Source of the DNA: Labrenzia sp. DG1229
Lineage (GTDB): Bacteria > Pseudomonadota > Alphaproteobacteria > Rhizobiales > Stappiaceae
Reading direction: 5' to 3'
Assembly (NCBI RefSeq): GCF_000521215.1
Contig: NZ_KI928934.1
Span: 40,695 to 82,097 of the forward strand
Length of the DNA: 41,403 nt
The position numbers and the translations under genes are program-made. Below are positions 16,853 to 24,858 of the stretch, one piece after another (position 1 is the stretch's first letter; each line of letters starts with the position of its first letter). The notes under the pieces were generated by a model. It was not told the origin of the DNA. It made no database searches and saw only the letters and a list, made by a program, of their open reading frames with translations.

Positions 16853-17437
16853 TTAAGAGTCACCTTTGGCTGGGGCAGTCGATACCATGCGCTTAAGTGT
16901 ATCGTCCCGGGCGATGAAATGATGTTTGAGTGCCGCAGCAACATGAACCACGACAAGCGCTATGAGCAGGAACGCGCCATACTTGTGCAGAATTTTGAAG
17001 AAAGCCTCTGCCTGTTCCTTTGTCCCGAGCGCATCCGGCACAGGAAGATGGGGAACCGGCTGAACGTTGAAGAGAACCGTCGGAATGCCCCATGGTGACG
17101 CAGAGGCCATGAACCAACCGGTAATGGGCATCGCGAAGATAAGCGCGTAGAGCCCGGCATGTCCCAGATGGGCGGCAAGTTTCTCAAGCGGGTGCATGCC
17201 TTCCGGCAATTTTGGCGAGGGGTTCACCAGTCTCCAGCCCAGGCGAAACACCGCAAGGGTCAGCACCACGAAACCGACCGATTTGTGCAGTTGATACAAC
17301 TGGAAGGTTTCCGGGGCCGTGGGTGGCAGCGTTGTCATGTAGAGACCGAAGGCAAGCATGCCGACAATCAGGACTGCCATTGTCCAATGGAACGCGATTG
17401 CTATGCGTCCATAGCCTGACGAGGTGTTGCGCAGCAC
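16853..17437 (-). CDS. Cytochrome b561-type membrane haem protein
   Basis: 194 aa from the GTG at 17437, which has AAGGAG six bases upstream; the open frame to 17482 crosses an intercistronic hairpin. Four membrane helices with conserved His: RIAIAFHWTMAVLIVGM, YQLHKSVGFVVLTLAVF, HLGHAGLYALIFAMPITGW, and LLIALVVVHVAAALKHHF. These are the di-haem b ligands of the prokaryotic cytochrome b561 (CybB) family, which moves electrons between the quinone pool and periplasmic acceptors. It lies between two YceI genes. That linkage occurs repeatedly in bacteria and suggests a shared quinone- or isoprenoid-related job. Confidence 0.92.
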   Translation of the reverse strand: MLRNTSSGYGRIAIAFHWTMAVLIVGMLAFGLYMTTLPPTAPETFQLYQLHKSVGFVVLTLAVFRLGWRLVNPSPKLPEGMHPLEKLAAHLGHAGLYALIFAMPITGWFMASASPWGIPTVLFNVQPVPHLPVPDALGTKEQAEAFFKILHKYGAFLLIALVVVHVAAALKHHFIARDDTLKRMVSTAPAKGDS

Positions 17438-17456
17438 GGTCCTCTCCTTTGGAAGA

Positions 17457-17477
17457 GAGGCCGGTCGAACCGGCCTC
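17457..17477 (-). other. Intercistronic hairpin between yceI copy 1 and the b561 gene
   Basis: Perfect 8-bp stem GAGGCCGG/CCGGCCTC with a 5-nt loop, ending about 20 nt before the b561 GTG. The following TCTTCC is not a real T-run. It is more likely an mRNA-processing or partial attenuation element that lowers b561 expression relative to yceI. Confidence 0.55.
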
Positions 17478-17489
17478 CACAAGACTGAA

Positions 17490-18074
17490 TCAGTTGGTCG
17501 CGTCCGCCTTCAGCGTTTCGGCATGGAACGTAACGGTCACCTCATCTCCCACATAGGGCACAAACATGTCCATGCCGAAATCGGAGCGCTTGAGGACTGT
17601 CGACACTGCAAATCCGGCAGCCGCCTTTTTGGCCATGGGATGCTCGCCCATAGCGGTAACGTCGACCGTAAGGGTAACTGGCTTGGTTACGCCTTTCAGC
17701 GTGAGGTCCCCGATCACTTCAAGTTGGTTTTCGCCGGTCTGCTCAACTTTGGTGCTCTTGAAGGCTGCCTGCGGATACTTTGCGGCGTCGAAGAAGTCCG
17801 GGCTCTTCAGGTGAGTGTCACGATCCGCCCAGAACGTGTCGAGGCTGTCGATATTGACTGTGAATTCAACGGTGGAATTGGCGGGTGTGTCCTGATCGAT
17901 CAGCAATTTGCCATCCCAGTCGCCAAAACGGCCGTCCGTGGTGGAATAGCCGAGATGATTGTAGGTGAAGGACAGGTTGGCGTGAGACTTGTCGAATTCA
18001 TATGCGACGGGCTCGGCCAATGCCGGGGCTGCAAGCAGGGAAAGCGCCAGTGCGGAAGTTGCTAGACGGATCAT
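17490..18074 (-). CDS. YceI-family periplasmic protein (copy 1)
   Basis: 194 aa from ATG 18074 (AAGG upstream); the frame is open to 18203 but the true start is set by the signal peptide MIRLATSALALSLLAAPALA. The barrel domain shows YEFDKSHANLSFTYNHLGYSTTDGRF, FTVNIDSLDTFWADRDTHLKSPDFFDAAKYPQ, DLTLKGVTKPVTLTV and the C-terminal DEVTVTFHAETLKA. This is the canonical YceI pattern, closer to the E. coli type than the second copy. First gene of the operon with b561 and the second YceI. Confidence 0.94.
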   Translation of the reverse strand: MIRLATSALALSLLAAPALAEPVAYEFDKSHANLSFTYNHLGYSTTDGRFGDWDGKLLIDQDTPANSTVEFTVNIDSLDTFWADRDTHLKSPDFFDAAKYPQAAFKSTKVEQTGENQLEVIGDLTLKGVTKPVTLTVDVTAMGEHPMAKKAAAGFAVSTVLKRSDFGMDMFVPYVGDEVTVTFHAETLKADATN

Positions 18075-18612
18075 GAGAAAGCCTTGTTTCGTGTGGTCAA
18101 AAAGCGTTCGCTCATGAACGCTGCAGGCTGGAAGATAGGTACGAAATCCCGCTGTGCAATTTGACTGACCGTTCGGTGTGACTGAACAATGTTCAGGTGG
18201 CATATCCGGTTGACATTGACAGTGCGGTATTTCGGCACCGAAGTGGAATCAAGTCAGCTTGAAATGTGCGTTTTCTTGATGTGCACGAAGACAATCTCAA
18301 GGTTACTTAAGCAGCAGCAAACCTTGCTACCTGGATGATTTGGCCGGCAATGATCGTTCGTATTTTGTGAATGCGACGCGCAGGGATGCCGATCAGAAGA
18401 ATATCGATATCTTTGCCCTGTTTCGGGGTGTCGAACTTGAATTCGAGCTTCCGACGAGTTTGTCCGCCGGACGACATGAGACTTTCTTTGACCGAATTTA
18501 CACCTTGGAAACCCTAGTTTGTTAAAGTTGTCAATGTAACGGATGGTTCACCTTGAGTTAAGCAAGAAAATATAAGAAAGAACTCTAAGTTTAGCTGTGA
18601 GGTGATTTAGCT
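18075..18612. other. Intergenic region, 538 bp, with two palindromes and possible small ORFs
   Basis: Two clean inverted repeats precede the yceI operon: AGCGTTC/GAACGCT at 18103-18122, in the expected leader, and CTGAACA-A-TGTTCAG at 18182-18196, about 110 bp upstream, a candidate operator. Further on, 18307-18477 on the minus strand can encode 56 aa (MSSGGQTRRKLEFKF...) and 18340-18525 on the plus strand 61 aa from a TTG. They overlap, neither has a good ribosome site, and I call neither. The last 80 bp before the FecR gene are AT-rich. Confidence 0.5.
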
Positions 18613-19683
18613 ATGATTGATAATATATTTAAAAACAACGTGAGGTTGTTGGATCGTGCTAATAATTCTCACAAGAAATACTGTTTGGATAATAAATGGA
18701 TTAGGTTTTTTGCTGCCATTTTTTTAATACCGATTATCCTTGCAGGTTCCGGCTTTGGAGTTTTGGCGGCGGATTGGACCGTCAAACGTGTTTCAGGGAT
18801 CGTCTATTTCGTTGCGCCCGGTGTCGAGGCATTTCGGGCAAAGAAAGGCATGGCTTTTGAGAAAGGTTTCACGCTCGGCACAAGGGCCGGAGGCCGGGCG
18901 TTGATCGCCCGGGGTGATGAAACCATATCGGTAGGTCCCAATACGACATTCGCAATCTCCAAATACCAGAGCAACAATTCGAAGACGACCTTGCTTCAGC
19001 GCAAGGGCAAGGTAACCGTTGATGTCGCAAAACGTTCAAGACCGCACTTCTTCGTCGAAACACCCTTTTTGGCCGCAGTCGTCAAGGGAACGCGCTTTGA
19101 TGTGCAGGTGGGGTCTGGTCGAACCCGCGTATCCGTCGAGCGTGGGGTTGTTGAAGTTCAGGACTTTTCATCAGGAGATCGGGCCGATCTGACCAGAGGG
19201 CAGAATGCCTCGAGTGCTCGATCCGGTTCTCAGGGCCTCAACGTCGGCGGGCCGACCAAACCAAGTGTTAGCAAGGGCGCCAAAAGGAACCCGATGGTTG
19301 GGTTATTGGACAATGTTGCCGAGGTTGACCCTGAAACGGCCAATAATGCATCCGGCAATAACGGGAAGGGACTGTTTGGCGGCTTGTTCGGTGGCAACGG
19401 CAACTCAAATGGCAACGGCAATTCGAACGGCAACAGCAACGGCAATTCGAACGGCAACAGCAACGGCAATTCGAACGGCAACAGCAACGGCAATTCGAAC
19501 GGCAACAGCAACGGCAATTCGAACGGCAACAGCAACGGCAATTCGAACGGCAACAGCAATGGCAATTCGAACGGCAACGGCAATGGCAATTCGAACGGCA
19601 ACGGCAATTCAAACGGCAACAGCAATGGCAATTCGAACGGCAACGGCAACGGCAATTCGAACGGCAACAGTAATGGAAACTAG
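18613..19683 (+). CDS. FecR-domain secreted protein with Asn/Gly/Ser repeat tail
   Basis: 356 aa. GAGGTG precedes the ATG. Residues about 29-52 are a hydrophobic signal/anchor (WIRFFAAIFLIPIILAGSGF) ending near LAADW. A FecR-like beta domain spans about 55-195: GDETISVGPNTTFAIS, LLQRKGKVTVDVAKRS, FFVETPFLAAVVKGTRFDV and SVERGVVEVQD. From residue 261 to the end the protein is almost only Asn, Gly and Ser in NGNS units. FecR domains in such proteins sit in the periplasm and pass or gate signals. The gene is 52 bp upstream of, and on the same strand as, the CHASE2-EAL gene, suggesting a functional pair. Its first 120 bp are unusually AT-rich. Confidence 0.86.
   Translation: MIDNIFKNNVRLLDRANNSHKKYCLDNKWIRFFAAIFLIPIILAGSGFGVLAADWTVKRVSGIVYFVAPGVEAFRAKKGMAFEKGFTLGTRAGGRALIARGDETISVGPNTTFAISKYQSNNSKTTLLQRKGKVTVDVAKRSRPHFFVETPFLAAVVKGTRFDVQVGSGRTRVSVERGVVEVQDFSSGDRADLTRGQNASSARSGSQGLNVGGPTKPSVSKGAKRNPMVGLLDNVAEVDPETANNASGNNGKGLFGGLFGGNGNSNGNGNSNGNSNGNSNGNSNGNSNGNSNGNSNGNSNGNSNGNSNGNSNGNSNGNSNGNGNGNSNGNGNSNGNSNGNSNGNGNGNSNGNSNGN
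19393..19680 (+). repeat. 24-bp tandem repeat coding for NGNSNGNS units
   Basis: Five exact 24-bp copies in a row (19417-19536), a sixth with one change (to 19560), then degenerate units up to the stop codon. Each unit codes for eight residues, Gly-Asn-Ser-Asn-Gly-Asn-Ser-Asn in rotation, and alternates Ser codons TCG and AGC. Unit length is a multiple of three, so gain or loss changes tail length without breaking the frame. Confidence 0.95.
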
Positions 19684-19735
19684 GCATGGGTGTGTCGATG
19701 CTCGGTCGAGTGCCGGCCGCCACTGAATTGAACGG

Positions 19736-22516
19736 GTGAGGTGGGTGCAACTTCGGTTGGAGAATTTCGGAAGGCGTTTTATCAGCGCTGTCCTGGTCGC
19801 GGTTCTTTTGACCGCGGCCATTCTCGTTCTGCGGGTTACCGGCTTTACGGCAACGTTCGACCGGTTCCTCTGGGAAGTTCGGTTCAGCCTCGACAAACGC
19901 CCGGTTTCGGACCAGATAATATTCGTCGATATCGATGCAGGCAGCATTGATGAGATCGGGCAGTGGCCGTTTCCGCGCCGGATATATGCCGAACTGACGG
20001 ATAAGCTGGTGGCAGCTGATGCCGTTGATGTTGTCTATGACATCGACTTCAGCGCAATGTCGAACCCTGAAGACGACGCGTTGTTCGCCGCTTCAATCGA
20101 GCGTGCTGGAAATGTAAGCCTGGCTGCTTTTCGGCAGGCAGCATCAGCGGGGTCCACTGGTGCTGAAATTGTCAATTTGCCCATAGATCCGTTTCTCGAT
20201 CATGCCTGGCCGGTGGTTGTCATGGTGCCGATGGAAACCGACAGCCGGATCTGGCGAAATCTTTATGGATTTGAAATTGACGGGACGACGGAAGTTTCTG
20301 CAGCTGCTTTCATGGGAGAACATACCGGCGAGACCAGGGGTTCGTTTTTCCTGGATTTCGGAATTGCGATTGATGAACTGCCCCGCGTTCCACTTGTCGA
20401 TGTTTTGAACGGCGTCGTCGACCCTGACCGGTTCGCGGGCAAGAAGGTGATTGTTGGAGCGAGCGCCCAGGAACTCAGGGATCTCTTTGCAGTCCCGGTT
20501 TATGGAATCCTGCCTGGCGCAGTGATCCAGGCTCTTGGCGCAGAAACGCTTCTTCAGAAACGGGCGCTTGTACAACAAGGTCAATATCTTGTCCTTCTGG
20601 TCGCAGCTTTGGTACTCGTCCTCTTGCTGATGACCAGGATCGAAGGCTGGGCAGTCAAGCTTGGAATTCTTGTTCTGTCGGCCCTGGCAATTGAAATCGT
20701 TGCAATCAGTTTTCAAAAGTCGATGCCTGTGCTTGTGCCGACTGCAAGTGCCTATCTGTTGCTCATGTTTGCGGGCGTGATTGTTGTTCTGCGCGAACTC
20801 GGCCTGCACAAACTGCTCGCGCGTGTGGCAGACATCAAGCAGCGTAACAGCGAACGTATGCTCGGCCAGGTCTTTGATGACAGTTTCGATGCGATCCTTG
20901 TTCTGGACAGCGATTGTGTGATCACAGCCGCCAACCAGACCGCACGAACCTTGTTTTCGGGTGAGGCACTGGCTGGCAGCCCGGCTCGCTCCGTTCTTCC
21001 AAATGCACTTGTTGAAGAAGTCATTGCCGTGCTTCAGGCTCCCGACAGCCGTAAGCCGGTTCCGCAGATTCTCGTGTTGGCCCAGGATGGTACCAGGCGT
21101 CGGTTCATAGAATATGTCGTGACGAAAGCCGAAAAGACACTCGCGGCAAGGAAGGGGCACGACAAGACGGAAATCCGGACACTTGCCTGCATGACCTGCC
21201 GTGATGTGACCGACGAGCGCGAGTCGGCTTCACGGCTGGAATATCTGGCAAGATTTGATCCGATCACCGATCTCCTGAACCGAAGCGGCTTCGAGCGTGA
21301 AATCTCACGTCAGGCAAATGGTGCCTGCAACAAGAACGAGACTGTGTGCGTAATCCAGTTCGCGGTCACCAATCTGGATCAGATTGTTGCGACCCTCGGG
21401 TTTTCCTATGGCGATCGGGTGCGTCAATCGATTGCATCCAGACTGAAAAGTCACCTCTCCCAGGGGATCACCTGGTCGGCGATTACCGCAGATGTTTTTG
21501 CCGGAGTGTACGTTTCCAGGTCTGGTGACGACCGTGAACTTGAAATTGTGGACGAAATTCAACGCGTTATCGGTGAAGACTACTCGATTGATGGCGCGCG
21601 TATCTCGATGCAGCTGAATTTCGGTTACGTGGTTTCAGATAGCGAGCAGACACCCGACACACTCCTGATGAGAGCCGGGAACGCGTTGTCCAAGGCCCGG
21701 AGAGACAGCAAGAACCTGACCGTTCGCTTCCAGTCGGAGATGGACACGGCCTTGCAAAGACGCCGCAAGCTGGAAACCGAATTGTTCAAGGCGATTGTTC
21801 GGGACGAATTGCGGTTGGACTACCAGCCACTGGTCAATCTCAGGGACAATAGTGTTTTCGGTGTCGAGGCATTGCTTCGTTGGGACAGCCGTGAATTCGG
21901 TGCTGTCTCACCGATGGAATTCATCCCGATCGCCGAGGAAAACGGCTACATTCAGGAAATCGGATCCTGGGTCTTGAACCGTGCGATGAAGGAGGCGCTG
22001 ACGTGGGATGCGTCGTTGAGGCTGTCGGTCAACGTGTCTCCTGCGCAGTTCTTCCGGGGCAACCTCGTCCAGACTGTTTCTGAAGCATTGGATCGCGCCC
22101 GTTTTCCGGCGGAACGCCTGGATCTCGAAGTTACCGAGTCCCTCTTTATCGATGAAAGCACGGACCTGAAGTTCCGCATGGAAGAGTTGAGGGAGCTCGG
22201 GTGCAATTTCTCGATGGACGATTTTGGTACGGGCTACTCTTCGCTGGGATACATAACCAAGTATCCGTTTTCCAAAATCAAACTCGACAAGTCCTTTGTC
22301 AGGGATACCCTCGACAGGGAAGAGGACATGGCTGTGATTGAAGCAGTACTTCTCCTTGCCGAGGGGTATGGCATGTCGGTGATCGTCGAGGGCATTGAGA
22401 CGTTCGAGCAGTCGCAGAGATTGCAGTCTCTGGGATGCAAATACGGGCAAGGTTACTATTTCAGCCGTCCGACAAGTACCTCTGGTATCGCCGCACTTCT
22501 TGCCAGGGCTGCGTGA
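19736..22516 (+). CDS. CHASE2-PAS-GGDEF(degenerate)-EAL protein, probable c-di-GMP phosphodiesterase
   Basis: 926 aa from GTG 19736. TM1 (about 14-33) leads into a periplasmic CHASE2 domain (about 35-280; FDRFLWEVRFSLDKRP, IIFVDIDAGSIDEIGQWPFPR, GKKVIVGASA). Three helices follow (about 284-302, 309-327, 333-352), then a PAS region (about 370-480), a GGDEF domain (about 500-650) and an EAL domain (about 665-915). The GGDEF signature reads ITADVF (583-588), so cyclase activity is not expected. The EAL side is complete: EALLRW at 711, NVSPAQF, LEVTES, DDFGTGYSS at 828, IKLDKSF, VEGIET and QGYYFSRP. It should therefore hydrolyse cyclic-di-GMP in response to a periplasmic signal. The upstream FecR protein is the likely partner. 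Confidence 0.93.
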   Translation: MRWVQLRLENFGRRFISAVLVAVLLTAAILVLRVTGFTATFDRFLWEVRFSLDKRPVSDQIIFVDIDAGSIDEIGQWPFPRRIYAELTDKLVAADAVDVVYDIDFSAMSNPEDDALFAASIERAGNVSLAAFRQAASAGSTGAEIVNLPIDPFLDHAWPVVVMVPMETDSRIWRNLYGFEIDGTTEVSAAAFMGEHTGETRGSFFLDFGIAIDELPRVPLVDVLNGVVDPDRFAGKKVIVGASAQELRDLFAVPVYGILPGAVIQALGAETLLQKRALVQQGQYLVLLVAALVLVLLLMTRIEGWAVKLGILVLSALAIEIVAISFQKSMPVLVPTASAYLLLMFAGVIVVLRELGLHKLLARVADIKQRNSERMLGQVFDDSFDAILVLDSDCVITAANQTARTLFSGEALAGSPARSVLPNALVEEVIAVLQAPDSRKPVPQILVLAQDGTRRRFIEYVVTKAEKTLAARKGHDKTEIRTLACMTCRDVTDERESASRLEYLARFDPITDLLNRSGFEREISRQANGACNKNETVCVIQFAVTNLDQIVATLGFSYGDRVRQSIASRLKSHLSQGITWSAITADVFAGVYVSRSGDDRELEIVDEIQRVIGEDYSIDGARISMQLNFGYVVSDSEQTPDTLLMRAGNALSKARRDSKNLTVRFQSEMDTALQRRRKLETELFKAIVRDELRLDYQPLVNLRDNSVFGVEALLRWDSREFGAVSPMEFIPIAEENGYIQEIGSWVLNRAMKEALTWDASLRLSVNVSPAQFFRGNLVQTVSEALDRARFPAERLDLEVTESLFIDESTDLKFRMEELRELGCNFSMDDFGTGYSSLGYITKYPFSKIKLDKSFVRDTLDREEDMAVIEAVLLLAEGYGMSVIVEGIETFEQSQRLQSLGCKYGQGYYFSRPTSTSGIAALLARAA

Positions 22517-22572
22517 GCCATGCTCTTTTCAGGATGCGCGGCGGGCAGGGCGCGCCGCGCCGCTGAAATATC

Positions 22573-24030
22573 CTACATTCCCAGGCCACCAAGGCAGCTG
22601 TACTTGATGTTGAGATAGTCATCGAGCCCGTACTTGGACCCTTCGTTGCCGATGCCGCTCTCCTTGAACCCTCCGAATGGTGCGACTTCGGTCGTTATGA
22701 CACCTTCATTGACACCGACAAGACCGTATTGGAGCGCCTCCATCACCCGGAAACAGCGGCCAAGATCCTGTGCATAGAAATAGCAGGCAAGGCCGTATTC
22801 GGTGTCGTTGGCCAGCTTGATGGCTTCGTCTTCCGTGTCGAATTTGAACAGGGCGGCAAGCGGGCCGAAGGTTTCATCATGCGCCACCTTCATGTCCTGG
22901 CTGGCTCCGGTAACAAGCGTTGGTTCAAAATAGGTGCCGGTTCGGTCGGGCCGGTGGCCACCGGTTACCAGCGTACCGCCCTTGTCCAGCGCGTCCTGAA
23001 CGTGTGCGGCGACTTTTTCAACCGCAGCTTCGTTGATCAGGGGACCCTGTGTAACACCGTCTTCCAGACCGTTGCCCACGGTCAGTTGTTCCGCCATAGC
23101 GGATTTGAGCTTTTCTGCAAACGCGTCGTAAACACCGGCCTGTACATAGAACCTGTTGGCGCAGACGCAGGTCTGGCCGGAATTGCGGAACTTGCTGGCA
23201 ATGGCACCGTTTGCAGCTCTGTCGAGATCGGCGTCGTCGAAGACGATGAACGGCGCATTTCCGCCAAGTTCCATCGAAATCTTCTTCATGTTCTTGCCGG
23301 CATTCGCGGCCAGCAGTTTCCCCACACGTGTCGAGCCGGTGAATGTGATCTTGCGGACGGCCGGATTTTCGCACATTTCCTCGCCGATTGCCGGCGCATC
23401 TCCGGTAACGATGTTGAGGACACCGGCAGGAAGACCGATCTTGTCCGCCACGAGACCGTAGATCAGGGCTGAATAGGGCGTGAACTCGGCCGGTTTCATG
23501 ACCATTGTGCAGCCGGACGCCAGGGCTGCACCCAGTTTGCGTGCAATCATGGAGTTCGGGAAGTTCCACGGCGTGATGGAAGCAACAACGCCGACTGGTT
23601 CCTTGGTGACGAGGATCCGCCGGTCTGCCCAGGGCGAGGGGATCGTGTCGCCATATATGCGTTTGCCTTCTTCAGCGAAGAAACGGATATATTTCACTCC
23701 AAGCGTGATTTCGCCCTTGGCCTCGGCGAGCGGCTTGCCCATTTCGGTGGTCAGCAACACCGCGAGGTCATCCAGCTGATCCATGACGGCATCGCACAAC
23801 TTGTGCATAAAGTCGGCGCGTGCCTCGGCGGTCAGGGCTTTCCAGGTCGGGAATGCTGCTTCGGCCGCCGCGATTGCCCGAGCCGTTTCGGAACGGCCGC
23901 AGTAAGGAATGGTTCCGATACTCTCACCGGTCGCCGGATTGGCGACAGCGATTGTCTGGCCGCTATCCGCATCGGCCCACGTACCATTGATATAGACCTG
24001 TTGTTTGACTAGTGCCGAGTTCAAAGACAT
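22573..24030 (-). CDS. gabD: NAD(P)+-dependent succinate-semialdehyde dehydrogenase
   Basis: 485-aa aldehyde dehydrogenase of the GabD type, oxidising succinate semialdehyde to succinate, the last step of 4-aminobutyrate breakdown. Visible: TPWNFPNSMIARK (cofactor and oxyanion region), FTGSTRVGK (Rossmann), the general base in SMELGGNAPFIVFDDAD, the nucleophile in NSGQTCVCANR, and the C-terminal PFGGFKESGIGNEGSKYGLDDYL. Cys-x-Cys at the active site is usual for this subfamily. No aminotransferase (gabT) is adjacent. The 260 bp upstream hold several small inverted repeats and then an XRE regulator gene on the same strand. Substrate is assigned by family. Confidence 0.92.
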   Translation of the reverse strand: MSLNSALVKQQVYINGTWADADSGQTIAVANPATGESIGTIPYCGRSETARAIAAAEAAFPTWKALTAEARADFMHKLCDAVMDQLDDLAVLLTTEMGKPLAEAKGEITLGVKYIRFFAEEGKRIYGDTIPSPWADRRILVTKEPVGVVASITPWNFPNSMIARKLGAALASGCTMVMKPAEFTPYSALIYGLVADKIGLPAGVLNIVTGDAPAIGEEMCENPAVRKITFTGSTRVGKLLAANAGKNMKKISMELGGNAPFIVFDDADLDRAANGAIASKFRNSGQTCVCANRFYVQAGVYDAFAEKLKSAMAEQLTVGNGLEDGVTQGPLINEAAVEKVAAHVQDALDKGGTLVTGGHRPDRTGTYFEPTLVTGASQDMKVAHDETFGPLAALFKFDTEDEAIKLANDTEYGLACYFYAQDLGRCFRVMEALQYGLVGVNEGVITTEVAPFGGFKESGIGNEGSKYGLDDYLNIKYSCLGGLGM

Positions 24031-24062
24031 GGAGCACTCCCTGATGTCTGGGAAATAGGATC

Positions 24063-24196
24063 GGCCGGAGGACTATCCGGCCCCGTTTGATCAACAGATA
24101 GAGTGCGTCTGAACTGTCTGGCAAGCGCTTTTGCGCTCAATCCAGTACGTGCGTGTCCTGAACGGTCCGTTCGTCCAGTCAGGTGACATGCCTGAC
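24063..24196. promoter_or_regulatory. Cluster of short inverted repeats upstream of gabD
   Basis: Between gabD and the XRE gene are GGCCGG/CCGGCC (24063-24068, 24077-24082; in the gabD leader), AGCGC-TTTT-GCGCT (24124-24137), GAACGG-T-CCGTTC (24160-24172) and GTCAGG/CCTGAC (24178-24196). The last two are compact enough to be operators. Which protein binds is not known. Confidence 0.4.
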
Positions 24197-24289
24197 GTCT
24201 GCGCACCCCTGTTCGGAGATTGCGATTTAGTCAGGCAATATATGGATTTGGAAGAAGGGTCGCCGCATCAGTGCAGGACCTGGAGAGGT

Positions 24290-24640
24290 TCAGCCGTCCA
24301 GCCGTTCCTGCAAACCGGCGATTTCGTCTGCAAGTGCTTGTGCCTGCTTTTGAATGCGGTCAAGCGCAACTTTCATGCTGTCCAGATCGGCAGAGGCCGG
24401 TTCTTCGGCGAAAGGTGGCGTACCCCGTCCGACAAGCAGCCAGGTCGGGCTCACATTGAGGACACCTGCAAGCAGAACCAGCTTGTTGGAGCGTGGTTCG
24501 GATCGGTCACTTTCCCAGCTTTGAAGTGTTGACGTCTTGATCCCCAGGCGGCGGGCCAGCTGCGCAGTCGACAGGCTCGAGGCGTCTCGTGCCTTGCAGA
24601 TACGTTCACCCAGGGTGTACTCGCTGCTGCGTGTCGTCAT
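24290..24640 (-). CDS. Small XRE-type (Cro/CI helix-turn-helix) regulator with coiled-coil tail
   Basis: 116 aa from ATG 24640 (GGGAG upstream); the open frame to 24823 lacks support. The HTH_3 domain covers about residues 10-70: LGERICKARDASSLSTAQLARRLGIKTSTLQSWESDRSEPRSNKL and ANVL-like NVSPTWLLVGRG. The last 35 residues (MKVALDRIQKQAQALADEIAGLQERL) form a strongly heptad-like helix, probably for dimerisation. It looks like a chromosomal regulator rather than a prophage remnant, as no phage genes are near. Target unknown; the gabD upstream region is one candidate. Confidence 0.85.
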   Translation of the reverse strand: MTTRSSEYTLGERICKARDASSLSTAQLARRLGIKTSTLQSWESDRSEPRSNKLVLLAGVLNVSPTWLLVGRGTPPFAEEPASADLDSMKVALDRIQKQAQALADEIAGLQERLDG

Positions 24641-24858
24641 TACAGAACTCCCGTCATGACCGGTTCTTCCCGTTACCAAATGAACGGTTTCGTCAGGCAG
24701 GAACGGGGAATTTTTTCTATATGGATGGGTCATGGCGCGCACACTTGCATGAACCGCCTGTGCAGTGCAACAGCTGCCAGGCAATTTGTCGCATTGAGAG
24801 TGAGCCGCGGCGGGAATGAGCAAATTGCTCGGTAATAATGACGGCGGGACAGTTTGGA

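Noticed and set aside
19393..19680. CRISPR array
   Set aside because: The repeats are contiguous 24-bp units without spacers and lie inside a coding frame giving Asn/Gly/Ser.
22536..22560. GCGCGGCG/CGCCGCGC hairpin between the EAL gene and gabD as a terminator
   Set aside because: The stem is good but no T-run follows on either strand; it could be a Rho-dependent or chance structure in GC-rich DNA.
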